This document shows, piece by piece, positions 25,071 through 37,500 of a stretch of DNA of 64,000 nt (positions within the stretch are counted from its first letter, which is position 1; every line of letters begins with the position of its first letter). The stretch spans positions 15,071,501 to 15,135,500 of the forward strand of contig CM072892.1 of NCBI GenBank assembly GCA_037013685.1. The letters are read 5' to 3'. A program made the translations under genes and the position numbers. The notes below the pieces were generated by a model. The model saw only the letters and a program-made list of their open reading frames with translations. It searched no databases and had not been told where the DNA came from. The stretch comes from Acridotheres tristis (lineage: Eukaryota; Chordata; Aves; Passeriformes; Sturnidae).

Positions 25071-26389
25071 CAGAGAGGTTAAAGCCTTTATCATGAAACT
25101 CAGAAGACTGAACTTAAGGTTGTATATCTTCATACCCTGCTTAAAGCATCCTGGTTCTCAGAGTGCTAAGAACCTCTGGAAACCAGATTACCTTCTAAAA
25201 TAAATGCCATGGTACTAATTTAACACCAAATGCTTTGGCACTTGTAACCCGTTTCTTAGAGGCACCAGATAGCCACTAATCTGATGGACATCTCTTGCAT
25301 TTCAGAAAACAGGACACCAAGCCTGGCAGGGCTCCCCTGAGCAATGGCTCCCATGGAGAGGCAGCACTCAGGACTACCTGGGGATGTCACTAGCACTGTC
25401 TTGGTGCTTGGCAATGACCCAGGCTGAGGAGAGCAGACAACGGGGTGACGCCCATGAGGCTCTCCCAAATGCTTGTGTTGCAGCAAGGAGGAGGTTGCCT
25501 TGCAAGGCTCAGGCTTCAGTTCTCATCTGCTCGGGATAGAGAGCGACAGGGTGTGATTTAATCGGGGTTAAAACAATTGAGTCCTTTATGTTGAGAGAGA
25601 ATCAGATGGTGAGTGAAAAGCAGTGTCTCATGGGGAGACTGCTGGTTAGAAAAACACGGGACAAAGTCAGATCAGAGGACTGATGTGAGCATGCATTGTA
25701 AAGATAAGTGCCAGAGCTTAGTATTAACATAGAAGCTAGCTATGATGTAATCTCCTTAAAAGCCTTTTTTCCACAAGGTCTATAAATGCTACTGCTTCTC
25801 CAGATCATGCTTTAGAGAACAGATTCTCCCTCTGTGCTCTCTAACCCTGCTGTCCTCCAAAAGACCTCAGCAGATGAAAGCATGTTTTGCCCCTGTTTGA
25901 GAGGTACCCCAGTTCTGGTGGGTCCCATCAGCTTCACCAACAACCTAACAGGATTAAGGCAGGCAGGTCTGGTCCTCAGCCTGTCAATTACTTGGAGCAC
26001 AAACTTTCCCTTCCTACTTTGTTTGACAATCCCTTGACTGCTCTGCTCTATGCATCAGCATATTTCCATATGTATGTAGAACTCTCAGCTGTTCTCTAGT
26101 TTCTCTCTGCAATTGTACAAAACCAAGACAGGTTATCTCACAGGCTTATTGTCAGCCATTCCAGGTATCCTGTGGGATCCTACCTTGTTTCTGACCGTAG
26201 GGCTTGGCTGCACGGAGCTGCTGGGCATGGTGTCACTGTGCTGGCCTGGGGCAGAAATCTGGCACCTGCCTGGGAAGTCAAAAAGGGAGTTTGCTGTTTC
26301 CACCCCTGTAATGCAGTTTTAGCCAAATCAGTTGTTTGTGTTTACTCCCAAAGAAGAGGAAACATGATCCAGAGGGGAGGACTGGCCAG

Positions 26390-26520
26390 GAGTCAAAAGA
26401 CATTTTGTTTTCCTGGCTTTCTCACTGAGGTGCAGTGACTTTGCACAAGCTGCTTCCCCACAATGTGCTTTACTTATGTCTGGCTGACCAATATTTATAC
26501 CTATTATTATTATTTTACTT
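26390..26520 (+). mobile_element. MIR-like SINE remnant
   Basis: AGGAGTCAAAAGACATTTTG, TGCAGTGACTTTGCACAAGC and a TGCTTTACTTATGTCTGGCTG segment follow the MIR core order (GACCTTGGGCAAGT, then the CTCAGTTTCC and CATCTGTAAAATG region). An ATTATTATTATT end comparable with the MIR tail comes last. Divergence is high. Confidence 0.45.
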
Positions 26521-29380
26521 TGGTCCTAACAGTATGTTTATTTTCTATAAGAATCACAAATCTGCCAAGGAAAAGCAGCTGCAGGACACCTACCAAGAAG
26601 GCACAGTAACATGGAGCTTTAGTGAAATCCACTGCTGAACCTAAACCTAAATGTGTGCAGGTTCAGTAATTCCTAAAGCTTAGATCTTGAGCATCACACT
26701 TAATCTCCTCCACCTAGCTGCTCTCTTCCTTACTGACTATCCACACTCAGGTTTTTTTCACCTGCAGTTCCAGTTCTGTTTCTTGAAATGAGCCATGCAC
26801 TCCTCTAGAGTCTGTGACCTTCAGAAAATTCCTACAGAGCTACCACTTTCCTTCACCTCCTGCACACTCCAGTTTCCAAAACTGAGTGTGTTTCTTGTTT
26901 CAGAAGAGAAGTGTTTTTAGAAAGGAGGAGAAAACTAAGAAGATGAGGCAACTGAGAGTGTAGCATAACAGTGTCTACAGTGTAAGAGCTGCAGGGGAGG
27001 GAATTTCTCCAGCATCATTCCCACACATGTTTTTATTATAGCAGAAGTTCCCGCTGCGTAGTGATTGCAGTATCCCCCTTAGAAGTGTAGTAGGAACATA
27101 TGCATGGAGCAGCTGCACGATATAAACTTGTCTGCAACAAAGTGTGATAAACAGAAGTATCATCTGCTACAGGAATAGCTGATTGCTACCAGTGTTATTT
27201 AACCTAGCTACTCCAGGGAGGCCATAAATCAGGACAGGCTTTCTGCCGAGCACACCGCTCTTGCCTGGCTGTTTACACAACTGGCTCATGGCACTCTGGA
27301 AATGGCCCTAAGGCTACAGGCAACAGGAAGGGCAGAAATCTGTACAGGAGTAAAAAGAACAAAACAAACACGGCATGAGGAAACCCGACAGAGCTAGACA
27401 AGCCACTTCTCCATCAATCTGGAAAATGCCAGTTCTTCCTTTGGCAAGCTTGCTTTCTGCAGGCAGCTGTGGCTGCCACGTGAAGGCGAGCTCAGGGTTC
27501 CCTCTGGCCAAGCACAGCCCCAGTGCCTGTGCATGGGGTGCTGTGAGGATGCAGGTCATGTCTGCAGTCATGGCTTTCTGCCCCAGGAGCAGACACCAAG
27601 GTCAGCCATTTTCTGGGCAGCCTCTTCTCCCCCATCCTCCCAGGAAATTTTCCACTTAAATCTAAGAGTATGGAAGGGGACACATGCTTTGCCTGTTCTC
27701 AAAATGCCTTTTAGAATAACAGCTGAAGATCTATATTTGTATCAAGTCTAGCAGCACCACAAACTCCACTAGCAGGCTCTTTTACAGGATTTGTTTTTCC
27801 CATGCTGGCTGCCTCTGACTGTGAGCAGCCCTGGGTACACGCAGCACGTTCCTAACACATGCGTTATCCAAACACATCTGTAGCAGTCCCTACGTGATGA
27901 AATACAGCAAACAGAGGGGATGCTTCAGCTGACACTGACTCACAGATCTTTCCCTATGGCCCTGGGTTAGGTAACCAGTCTTGTTCCCACAGAGCCCACA
28001 GCCTCCAGGGCTCTGGAGATCAAGATCCTGAACTTCAGTTACATTTCCCTTCTGAGCATCATCATGCAGATGCTGGGACAAGCTTGCATCAGCCTCACAG
28101 CTGGGTGGATTCTGCTAGTTTACATCACTTTAGCCCTTGGACCTTTTTTATTAGCTGCCTAAGGCTTCATCCTATCATACAATGAAATTAATCAGCACTC
28201 ACTTTAGGGTGAATCTATACTGCTGGGGGGAGTGAAGGGCCTTATGCAAAAGTAGATAAGAGGCCTCAGGCCCAGGACTGAAATCAGCTTTCTCAAAAAA
28301 GATATGAGCATGTGATAGAGGCTCTCCTTGTTTCTTATGTTTTACACATTGCAATGCCTAGAGTAAATGTCTGAGCCTTAGTGTTTGTGCAACTTCCTCT
28401 GTAGGGTTCTTCCTCACAGAACCCAAATTCATATTAATCAGGGGATTCATTGAATTCCTCTATTCCACAGGAACTTGGAGGAGATACCTTGATGTGAAGA
28501 GACCCAAACTGTAATACATTCAAAATCCTTCTCCACATTTAACTGGGAGTTCGGATTGGACACTGGAGTGTCTTGGAAGTTTTTTCATATACCTTGACAT
28601 TTGAAATCACATTTAAACTTCTCTATGTTTTCTGGGCTTGTCTCTACATCCCAGTGTAATATAATGGCTGCAGGAACTAGTGTCTTCTCTGTCTTGCAAA
28701 TGGAGATGTTAACATGCAACTTACATAAATATCAAAATAATAAATAAGAGTGAAGATGAGACTAGGACCCAAAACCTGTTTTAGCCAGCAGATTAACAGG
28801 TCTCTAGAATATGTGACATACATAGAGATTGCTGAAAACACACTGCCTGCATCTTCAGTTCCTTTTAGTTTCCAACCAAGACTGATAAAACACTTGAGGC
28901 CGTTGGAATATGAGCCTGCCTTCAAAATAAAATCCTATCCTGCTTCCTAGCATGCTAATTAAAAGTGCATGGCTGATTCAGGCAGCCCCACAATAGCAAG
29001 AGAAATGCTGCAGGCATAGAGATGGCAGGGTTTAGCCTGTTGTGAGTATACAATATTAAAAACAGGCAGATGTCTCATAAGGATGATTACGACAGCACTC
29101 TTGACCTTTCTGCAAGAACAGGAATAAAAGCAAAAGAAAAACAATAATCAGTTTTGATTTATCTTGAAAGTGCTCTTCTTTTTTTAGGCATGAAGTTGCT
29201 GTTGTAGAGAGGTGATGGGGATCACTGTCACCCTTCCACATCGTATCAGTGGACACTCACCAGCTGCTTGGGTCTCAGTCTGTGTGCGAATTGACAGAGC
29301 CCACTGGAGACACCTCCCCTGGCATTACATGTGGGAGCACGGGTCACTGCCTCCCTTAGCTATTTTCCAGCTCAGCCCCG

Positions 29381-29456
29381 TGTTTGGTTTTGTTTTGTTC
29401 TGGGTTTTTTTGCTTTGTTTTGCTTTATTCTGTTTTGTTTTGTTTTGCTTTGTGGG
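29381..29456. repeat. (TTTTG)n microsatellite
   Basis: Imperfect TTTTG/TTTTC pentamers occupy roughly 75 bases. The phenylalanine-rich frames that cross it are artefacts of the repeat. Confidence 0.9.
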
Positions 29457-32400
29457 GCTGGCTGCTGTGGGATCAGCAGTGGGGAGGGGTGCCCTGCTGC
29501 AGCTCCCTGCCTCAGCATCACTGCCAAGAGCTGCTCAGGGGCACCAGCTCGGCATGGCCCCCTCAGAGAGCACTTTCTGTCTCCTGACAGACCTGGCTGT
29601 GTTACTTGTTAATGTCCCAGCACCCCCATGCAAAGTGCAATTAGCCTAAAACCCATATGGTAAGGAAAAGTAATAACGCTAATCAAAATAAATTATGTGA
29701 GCACAAGATTTTGAAATTATGAGCTTTTTAAACTATAGCCATGACCACTAAAGATAACCTGATGGTGTATCCAAGGATTCCAAGTCCTGTTTCTAGATTC
29801 TGTCCCAGGCAGTACATGTATCGCTTTTACAACATACACAAAACTATTTAATGCTTAACCCAGAAGATTAAAACAGCTTCTTCACAGTTTTTTTGTTAAA
29901 AGCTCAGAGCAATCTTGAGAATGACCACTGAGATCTGATTTTAAAAAATCAGAGAGCTTCTTGGGAATTTTATGGAAACATTCTTTCCAGTGATTGAACC
30001 TCTATTTTTGTGCCTAGACATTGAGGGAAACCCTCAATAGCTGAGCTAATCTTTTCTGGTATGCACATTTCTGGCTAGAGCCAGCTGTGTACAGATAATT
30101 TCTAACATTAGAGTCAGAGCTGTGTCTTTATGCTGAGCCTTCAAAACAAACTTAGTCAATAAAAGCAGGTGTAAGATTTTTGTGTTGCTGAACAGTTTGT
30201 TCTGAAAGCACTTTTTCGTTAATTTGTTTTGAATAAATTGGATCCTTTTACCCACTGCAGGCCTGAAATGGGTTTATTTGCTCATTGCATTTATTTAGGC
30301 CTGTTGGGAATAGGAAAAGTTGATGGCTCTCTGAAAGTAAACCTAACCAACATTTGTACTTCATAAATTTCAAGGCCAAGAGATAAAAGGCATTGTACTC
30401 GTGTGGACTTTCCAGAGCCAGAGCATTCTCTTTATTTATTCAATTCTTACTCTGAGTCCAATCTCTTTAGCTGAATTTAGACCTCCTAAAGTAAAAATAA
30501 AAAGTCTACCTTTAAGTTTTTTGTTTAAATACTCAACCAGAAATTATAGACTATGGTAATGACTAATTATCCTTAATGATTATAATTTCCCTATTTCTAA
30601 TCTAAGTATGTTTGTCTCCAATTGTAGTTGAGTACATTCCCAAGTCATTTACAAGCTGTATCAGTATTCATCACCCTATTTTGGAGGGGAAGAGGGAGGT
30701 CACTGTTAAAACCACATTCTTCCAGCAGTGACTTTCCATTTATAGTTAGATTTTGAGGCATACTGATTCTCTGGCTTTTAATTTATGTGTGCCACACTTA
30801 CTCTGTGTGTAGCTTTATAGTTTCGTAACCCCAGAATCACGTGGAATTAAGCTGGATGTCATATCCCTGTGTAAAGTTATCACACCAGCACTAGTACATC
30901 TATGTATCAACTAGTAATCTCCTCAGAAAATATCTAGTTTGACAAGATGTCTTCATAAATCTATGCTGTTTAGCATCAATTATTTATTTTAATATTTTAT
31001 TAATTGAATGAGATCTTCATTATTTTTTCAGAATTTCTGTCAGGATGTCAGGCTGTGATTACTTAGCTCAACTTGCTTATCATCTTTAAAATGTCATCAC
31101 TTTTCTACCACTTTGCAGTCAGCAGTATGTTCAATGTGCAGAACGATACTTCAAGGTTTAGCCAAAAAAGCAAATTTTCCATGAGTTGTTTAGTACTGTG
31201 AAAACAATTTTCTCCATTCAGCTGATTTTGAGAGCAGTGAAGAATAGCCAGGAATGAGTCAAACCAATAAGCAATGATGCTCTGAGCAGCTGAAGCTGCT
31301 CACATGAGAGGTGATGGGTGCTGAGGTAGCAGCCCTGTGGCCAGGCTGGCCAGCCCTCAGCTCTCAGTAGCCCAGTGGGGGTGACAAAGGGACTTCAGGC
31401 ACCAGGGGTATACTCCACTCCCCAGATACACAGCAGTATGTGGCTTGTTGTTTCTTTACTCAAGGGAAAGGGCACAATTTGATTCTGAAATATACAGCTT
31501 TTGGGGTTTTATAATGTGTTTGAAAGAGGTGGTAACAAGGAGAATTGTTTTCCTGCACTTCATCACAGGTGAAGACAATGAAACAACTGGACACTGGCAT
31601 TGTTACAGGTAGTGTGGGACATCCTGTGCTCAGGGTGTTTTGTAATGATTTCGGTGTCTCCTTAGAGGAGCGTTTGGGACCCACATCTTTGCTCTTCCAG
31701 GGAGTGCCTGTGGCATGCTCTGCTGTTCCATGCAAAGTGGCACAGTTACCAGAGGGTGCTGCAGGTGCCCTCACCCAGGGTAATTTCTCATCACTGAGAG
31801 CTCATTGACACCTGTGTGCCCAGCCCTTCTCAGGTGTGACCCAGGTGTGGGTGATAAGCTGGGATCTGGAGTCAAGCACAGGATGCAGAGCCTCCCCAGC
31901 TCCAGGCTGTCCTAGGGAACTGGGACATTGACACCTCCCTAGCATCAGGAGCTCAGTGTAGGACTTTCTAGGAGGCTCCTCTCTGAAGATGTGGGTCTTT
32001 CCAGGCCCCTTGCTGGCTCTTTGGGAAGTTCCCCTCTCAGCTGACATTTCTAGCTGCACACAGAGGAGTTATCCATTCAGGCCAGGCTCAGCCTTGCCAT
32101 CCTCATCAGGGGATTAAATGCAGTTCTGCTCTTCCTCAGAGGATAATTGTGAGAAGAAATGCATTAAGGATATAGAAATACCAGGGTGTGAGGGGTATGT
32201 GAGCACATACTGAGAAAGGCAGAAAAGCACATGTAACTGCAAGCTTATTAAAATAGGAGTGGACATTTCAAAGGAAAACAAGATTAGAATGGCATTAATA
32301 AGGAGTAGAAATAGAAAATAATTTTTAAATCTTTATGAAACCACGAGCCACTAAGAAACAGGCTTTGGTGATTCCTTGTGCTTCTTTTTGAATGCCCAGT

Positions 32401-34422
32401 CTGGGCCAATGGGGAAAGAAACTGAGCCAAGTGGATTACGAGTCACTTCCACATTAGCAATTCTTATTTTCCTGTCATTAATGTCTGCATCTAGGAGTAA
32501 TTTACTATTCAGTCCCACATGTATCTGTTTATTCTCCATGTAAAACTACTGTGATAAGGCATCAAGGAGCACATGGTGTACAGACATGTGACAAGCCTGG
32601 CTTTATACCCTGTCCCTGCCATTTGTCAGTCTCATTTACTGTGCTGAGGAGCAGCCCAGTCTCGCCACTGTTTTGCTGTATGACTAGTTGGGTTGATCCT
32701 GCCTTTGAACAGGAACAAGGGCTAGAGAAGGATAGCCCCACTTCTCCCATCTTCTGTGATCATCAAATTCTACATAGCACCTGCTGACCTTTGTTTTTCC
32801 TTTTACTTCACTGCTCCTTTTTGTGTTTTTCAGGACAGCACCAGGAGGGTAGAGTTGACTGACATTGCCTGCACCTTCATGCAAACATTTTGTCTTCTTT
32901 GAAATGCATTCTGTTCTGGAATCTTACAATATTGCAAACTTTCACAGAATATTAAAATCTTTAGCTTTATCTAAACACAATAAATAGTTCCATCACCCAC
33001 TGAAAATGGACTTCTGCAGCTGACATAGGAATAAAGAGAAATTCAGTTGCTGGGGCAGTCTAGGAGTTAACATAGTCATAGAGGAAGCTGGGAACCACTA
33101 GTTGTCAAGCTGTTGGATTTATTATTCTAATTGCTTCTTAGAGTTCTTTACCTAGTCTTTTCCTAAGGTGCTGTTGCAGATTCCTTGGGGTGAACGTTGC
33201 CAACTCCTCTATATATCATGAAACTGGAAAAAAGAAATTTTCTCAGTAATTGTGTAACTGAGCCTTAATCTAAGGGTATGTGTATGTCTTTTCCTAATCA
33301 AACACAGGATACAGAGGAGATGTCAGATCACAAAAAATGATACTGGACAAATAACATATTTTAACTTGTGCAGCTATTTGTGATGTGTATAACTGGACAT
33401 TCAGAATATCAAATTAAACAATGACACTCTTAAAAGAGCCTTTTGCTATATTCATTCTCGCACCTACTTAGCTGAGGATGTATATATAGACAATCCCATC
33501 AACTGATTCTTTATTACATGTCACTTAAGGTGACCAAAATTCTCATGGAATTTATGTGGTTGCACAGGCTGTGTTAAGGCTCTCTCTTCCCTCTGCAATA
33601 CACTGGTACTGCTTATGGCATTGGCTGTTATTCACCATCCTTCAGGAAATGTGTCCCCTCAAAGCATGGGAAAAGGAACATAGCCCTGAAGGAAAATATT
33701 TTAACTAAATGTCACCAGATACAAAATATTTCTTTCTATGAGTAGTACTTAAATAGACAATTCTATCCCTAAATGTAATAAGAAAAATGAAATAATAATA
33801 GTTTATATTTCCACAAGTTAACTTTTCTTAATGTTAACATATCTTGACTATTTGGCTTAGAATTCAAAGGTAGTATAATGGAAAATAAGCTTGTCAACTA
33901 TAATACTCTGAAAGCAATTAATAAATGTAATAGAACTCATATTCTTTTAAAATAAATCCCCTTTCCTCACTCCAAGGTTACAGTAATATCAGCTACAGGT
34001 AGGCTATCAGGTAGGCACTGCTTTGGCTCCCAACAAACCTCCCCTAATGGGGTTTGAAAACGTGCTCTTATCAGCATAATATCCCTCTCTAAAATTAAAT
34101 CTGATGGAGCTGGAGATGCAGAAGAAGATGTTTCCCAAGCGTAGCAGAGCTGAGCCTTTCTCCTTCGTGCTGAGTGCCAGGTTGGAGATAAGACTGACCC
34201 AGAGAACTTGGTCATCTTGGGACTGTGACAAGAAATGTTTTGTACCAATTAGAGAAATTGATTACTTGGGGAAAAGAAAGAAATGAGTCCTAAACATGAA
34301 ATAACATCTTTGCATGTATCTGTGATCCTGGTGTAGTGCTACTGCATGAGTGACTGAAGCATATCTGATAATACCCTGTTGATTTGGGAGAATTAATGTG
34401 TTTTTCCACTCTCTTTTTACAG

Positions 34423-34552
34423 CTCCCAAGTCTACCTTTTGTCCCACTGAAGAGACCTGGTGGCCAGGCCTGGTTATTATCATTGCAGTATGCTGCGCCA
34501 CACTAGTGTTCCTCTTTGTAGTTGTCATCATTTGCTACAAAGCCATAAAAAG
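34423..34552 (+). CDS. PRIMA1: PRIMA1, juxtamembrane and transmembrane exon
   Basis: This exon encodes the end of codon 82 (T) to the first two bases of codon 125. It reads TPKSTFCPTEETWWPG and then a hydrophobic stretch, LVIIIAVCCATLVFLFVVVII (residues about 98-118), closed by CYKAIKR. This is the single transmembrane helix of PRIMA1, with the positive-inside KAIKR stop-transfer motif. The extracellular cysteine at 88 and the TEETWW motif match the family. Mammalian PRIMA1, as I remember it, has an N-S-T glycosylation sequon at the K-S-T position here; in this bird the asparagine codon is AAG (lysine), so the sequon is absent. The donor is AAAAG|GTAAGG. Read through, it gives AGG then TAA, an immediate stop after residue 125. 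Confidence 0.97.
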
Positions 34553-37500
34553 GTAAGGCTCCAGATGCTTTTCCTGTGCTTAGGGCAGTGTAGCCCCGCA
34601 GAGGCTGACCCAAGACTCGTCTCATGGCATCTTGTTTAGTTCAAAGGAATATAAAAGGCAAAATGCATCCCAAAGCCAGTGTGTGTTTTCATTGGAAAGT
34701 CACTTCATGTACCATATCCTGCATGCTCAAAGCAGTCATGGGCATGAGGAAGAGAAAAACTAGAAACAGGATAGAGCTACATTGTTCAGATTAATAAGAA
34801 CTTTCCCTAAGTCAAATTGCTGCAGGTTGCTGGTGAATGTGGAGAGGTTTGGCTTGGCCAACTGTAGAGGTAGAAGCACTGTACTACTTGTGTTTGAACA
34901 CTGCTTCTGGTAATGTTCAAAATTTACCTGTAGGATGTGAAATTCGTGGCCCAGGTCCTTTCCTAATTCTAGCATTTCGAATTAATGCAAACTCTTATAA
35001 CTCGAAGTCCGTGGCAATACATGTAGTTTTTCATTTGGAGACTGTACTTCTAATTTATTCTTGCTTCAAAATTATAACCTACAGATAAAATTCAAAATCT
35101 TTCTCTTTTAATTTAGAAGCCTCTGTGCAGCCTGTGTACAATAGCATGTAGTAGCCCTTTCACCTCACTGTCTTTGCAATAGCTGCACTTGCCTCGGCCT
35201 CAGGAAGTTAGGAAGCATTGATTTCAGTTACACAGAAAAATATGAGTGAAAATAATTTCTTCACTTAAATAAAATTACATCTTTCTGATGGAAAAGGTCA
35301 AAACATTTAACATTTACATTTTAAGGTTTCAAATGCAAGTCCAAAGGGTTGATTTAGAAGAGGAGGCAATTTGTGGGAATTGTAGGCCACGTGGATGAAG
35401 GTTCATTTCTCCTCCATTGTTTTTAGTATGGCTCTGAGAACACCCACAGTTGAATATTCGTGGTGTCAATGTTTTATGCTGTGAGGGTCTTGGCTGGGAG
35501 CTATTACTATATCCAGGTGACCCAGCCTGCAGTAGAGAATGCAGGATTCCCATCCATAGCTCTCATGAGACACTGCAGTGACATCTGAATCTCCTCTTGG
35601 ATTAAATGACAGGTTTTTTCAACTTCATGATTTCTGAGTGATAATATTTTGGAGTGAGGGAAAAAGGAAAATGAATGAAAATATTTTTCATGAAAAATGT
35701 TATGTGCATGCAACGTGACTGCAAGAATTTTGTTGAGCCTCAGTGGGGATACCACAATAGTGGAGCACTGTTGAAAAACTTATGCAGGATTTGAAAGACC
35801 ATCAAAAAGGAAGAATTCCAGCAAGAAGAGAAAGTCTCTAGTTTAGTTCTTACTAAATTTACATAAGTGTTTTTCCTATTCTAGTTTAGCTAAAGTGAAT
35901 GTTTATTATTTTGGGGGAGCTGGAAAGCTTTAACTCTAGCAACTGCACTTTGAAAAATTATCTTTGGAGGATTGAGATTGGCATCTAATTGAATCGGTAA
36001 CAAAGCCTCACACTTGTAGTTGTTGTTCTACCATTGCTGCTCATTTGTATTTGTCTGTCTACTGCCAAATTGTGAATGATTTGTGTGAAGGCTGAAAAAT
36101 ATTTGTATGAGAGCAGTAACTCTCCAGGGCAACTTGTGCCTCACTAGGAATTGCTTTTCAAATCTGCTGTGATGCTGGTAGATGGGAGCAATAGATGGGA
36201 GGAACAGAAATTAAATTTAAAGAGAAAAATTCAGAGCTGCCTTGCAAAGGTTTGGGGAATTCACATACAGTCTCATGCTTCATTTCAGTGCAAAATAATA
36301 CTGATACTTGATGAAGACACCCATTATTTGGCAACAGCATGAATATCAACCCATAAGTCAGCTGCTTGAACAGGCATTAGGCTCAGAGAAGAGTGAAAAT
36401 TCCTCTTAGATCTTCTTATTTTTGACATTCACACTGCTGACAAATGCTAAGCTGAAAACTGCTCAGATGTGGAATGGACAGCTATGAAAGAAAATCGTAT
36501 TAATTATAATTTTACAGGGTAACTAGAGCATTTCTTTTCATCAATGAGTCCTTCCTAAAACAGTTCTGCTGAAAGAATGCCCTGAAGGGCCTGGCAGCAT
36601 TCCCCAGTAGTTCATGTTTCTTGATCCACTGTAGAAGATATCTATCAATAAATGCTGGGAAATAAGATCAGACGCTTCACAAGAAAAGCATCTCTGGCTT
36701 CAACACAGTATCATCACATACTGTTGAGCTGAATTGGCTTTAGCTAATGTGAGAAATCCTTCACTCTTTTTTGCTGGAAGGTAGAAGTGACTAGAGAAAG
36801 AATAAGGGGATTAATCTAGGTGATGCTGAAGCCGAGAGTTCCTCCAGTGTGTTCCCAGCTTTGGGCTCCATAATTATGCTCTGCCCTGTCCTTTTTCATA
36901 CCCTCATCCCACCAGCTCTCCTCTGCACTCCTCCTTCGGGGCCCTCCTTCCTGCACATCTCCTGAAACTGGGACTTCTGTCACTGCAGCATCTCTGACAA
37001 ATCTCTCTCCTACCTCCACTGAAGAGATGCTAAGGAGTGAAGTAGCAGCAGTCATCCAGTTGCAGGGTGTAACAAGGGTTAAATGCTTTAGTAGGAAAGG
37101 GCAGGCAGGGATTTATTTGCATTGAGTCTGGATCTGTTCTATTAATCCCTCACTTTCATAAGAATCAAATTTGGAGTAAAAAGAGAAAGAAAAATCCTAT
37201 TGTGCTTAATTGAAATCTCATTTACTGGTTTCAAAGGGCCAGACCCAGTCAAATTTTCTTATGTCTGCTTTTCTGTAGCAGGAAGAGAGGTAGTGACCTC
37301 GAGGTATCATAACTCAACTGTGTTTTTATTCCATCTGTATATAAACTGTGTCTTCTGGGGTAGTTTGTTTTCCCTTGTAAAAGCTAAAACTTCAGTGTAT
37401 CACCCATTTTAGTCACTAAGGCGATTTGCAATAAAATACAACCTAGTGGATTGGTGCTTCTTTGTATATAATAACTACCAGAACCAAGCAAGTACACTAC

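Larger units (their letters stand above)
12481..34422 (+). other. PRIMA1: PRIMA1 intron between the PRAD and transmembrane exons (21.9 kb)
   Basis: The donor is GTAAGT at 12481 and the acceptor CTCTCTTTTTACAG ends at 34422; the intron is phase 1. It holds two minus-strand CR1 fragments (17190-18108 and 23946-24325), two MIR-like remnants (near 24930-25070 and 26390-26520) and a (TTTTG)n run at 29381-29456. It also has a (GAT)n/(ATT)n patch near 22810-22842 and an AT-rich segment near 20740-21700. The stretch 22560-23780 has several minus-strand frames that I could not assign. No additional exon is recognised. Confidence 0.88.

Noticed and set aside
24904..25203. 99-codon + frame
   Set aside because: It overlaps a MIR-like remnant and shows no domain, leader or splice structure.
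29212..29649. 145-codon + frame rich in phenylalanine
   Set aside because: Its core is the translated (TTTTG)n microsatellite.
32570..32690. Possible further MIR fragment
   Set aside because: Only loose similarity to the MIR 5' half; too weak to annotate without an alignment score.
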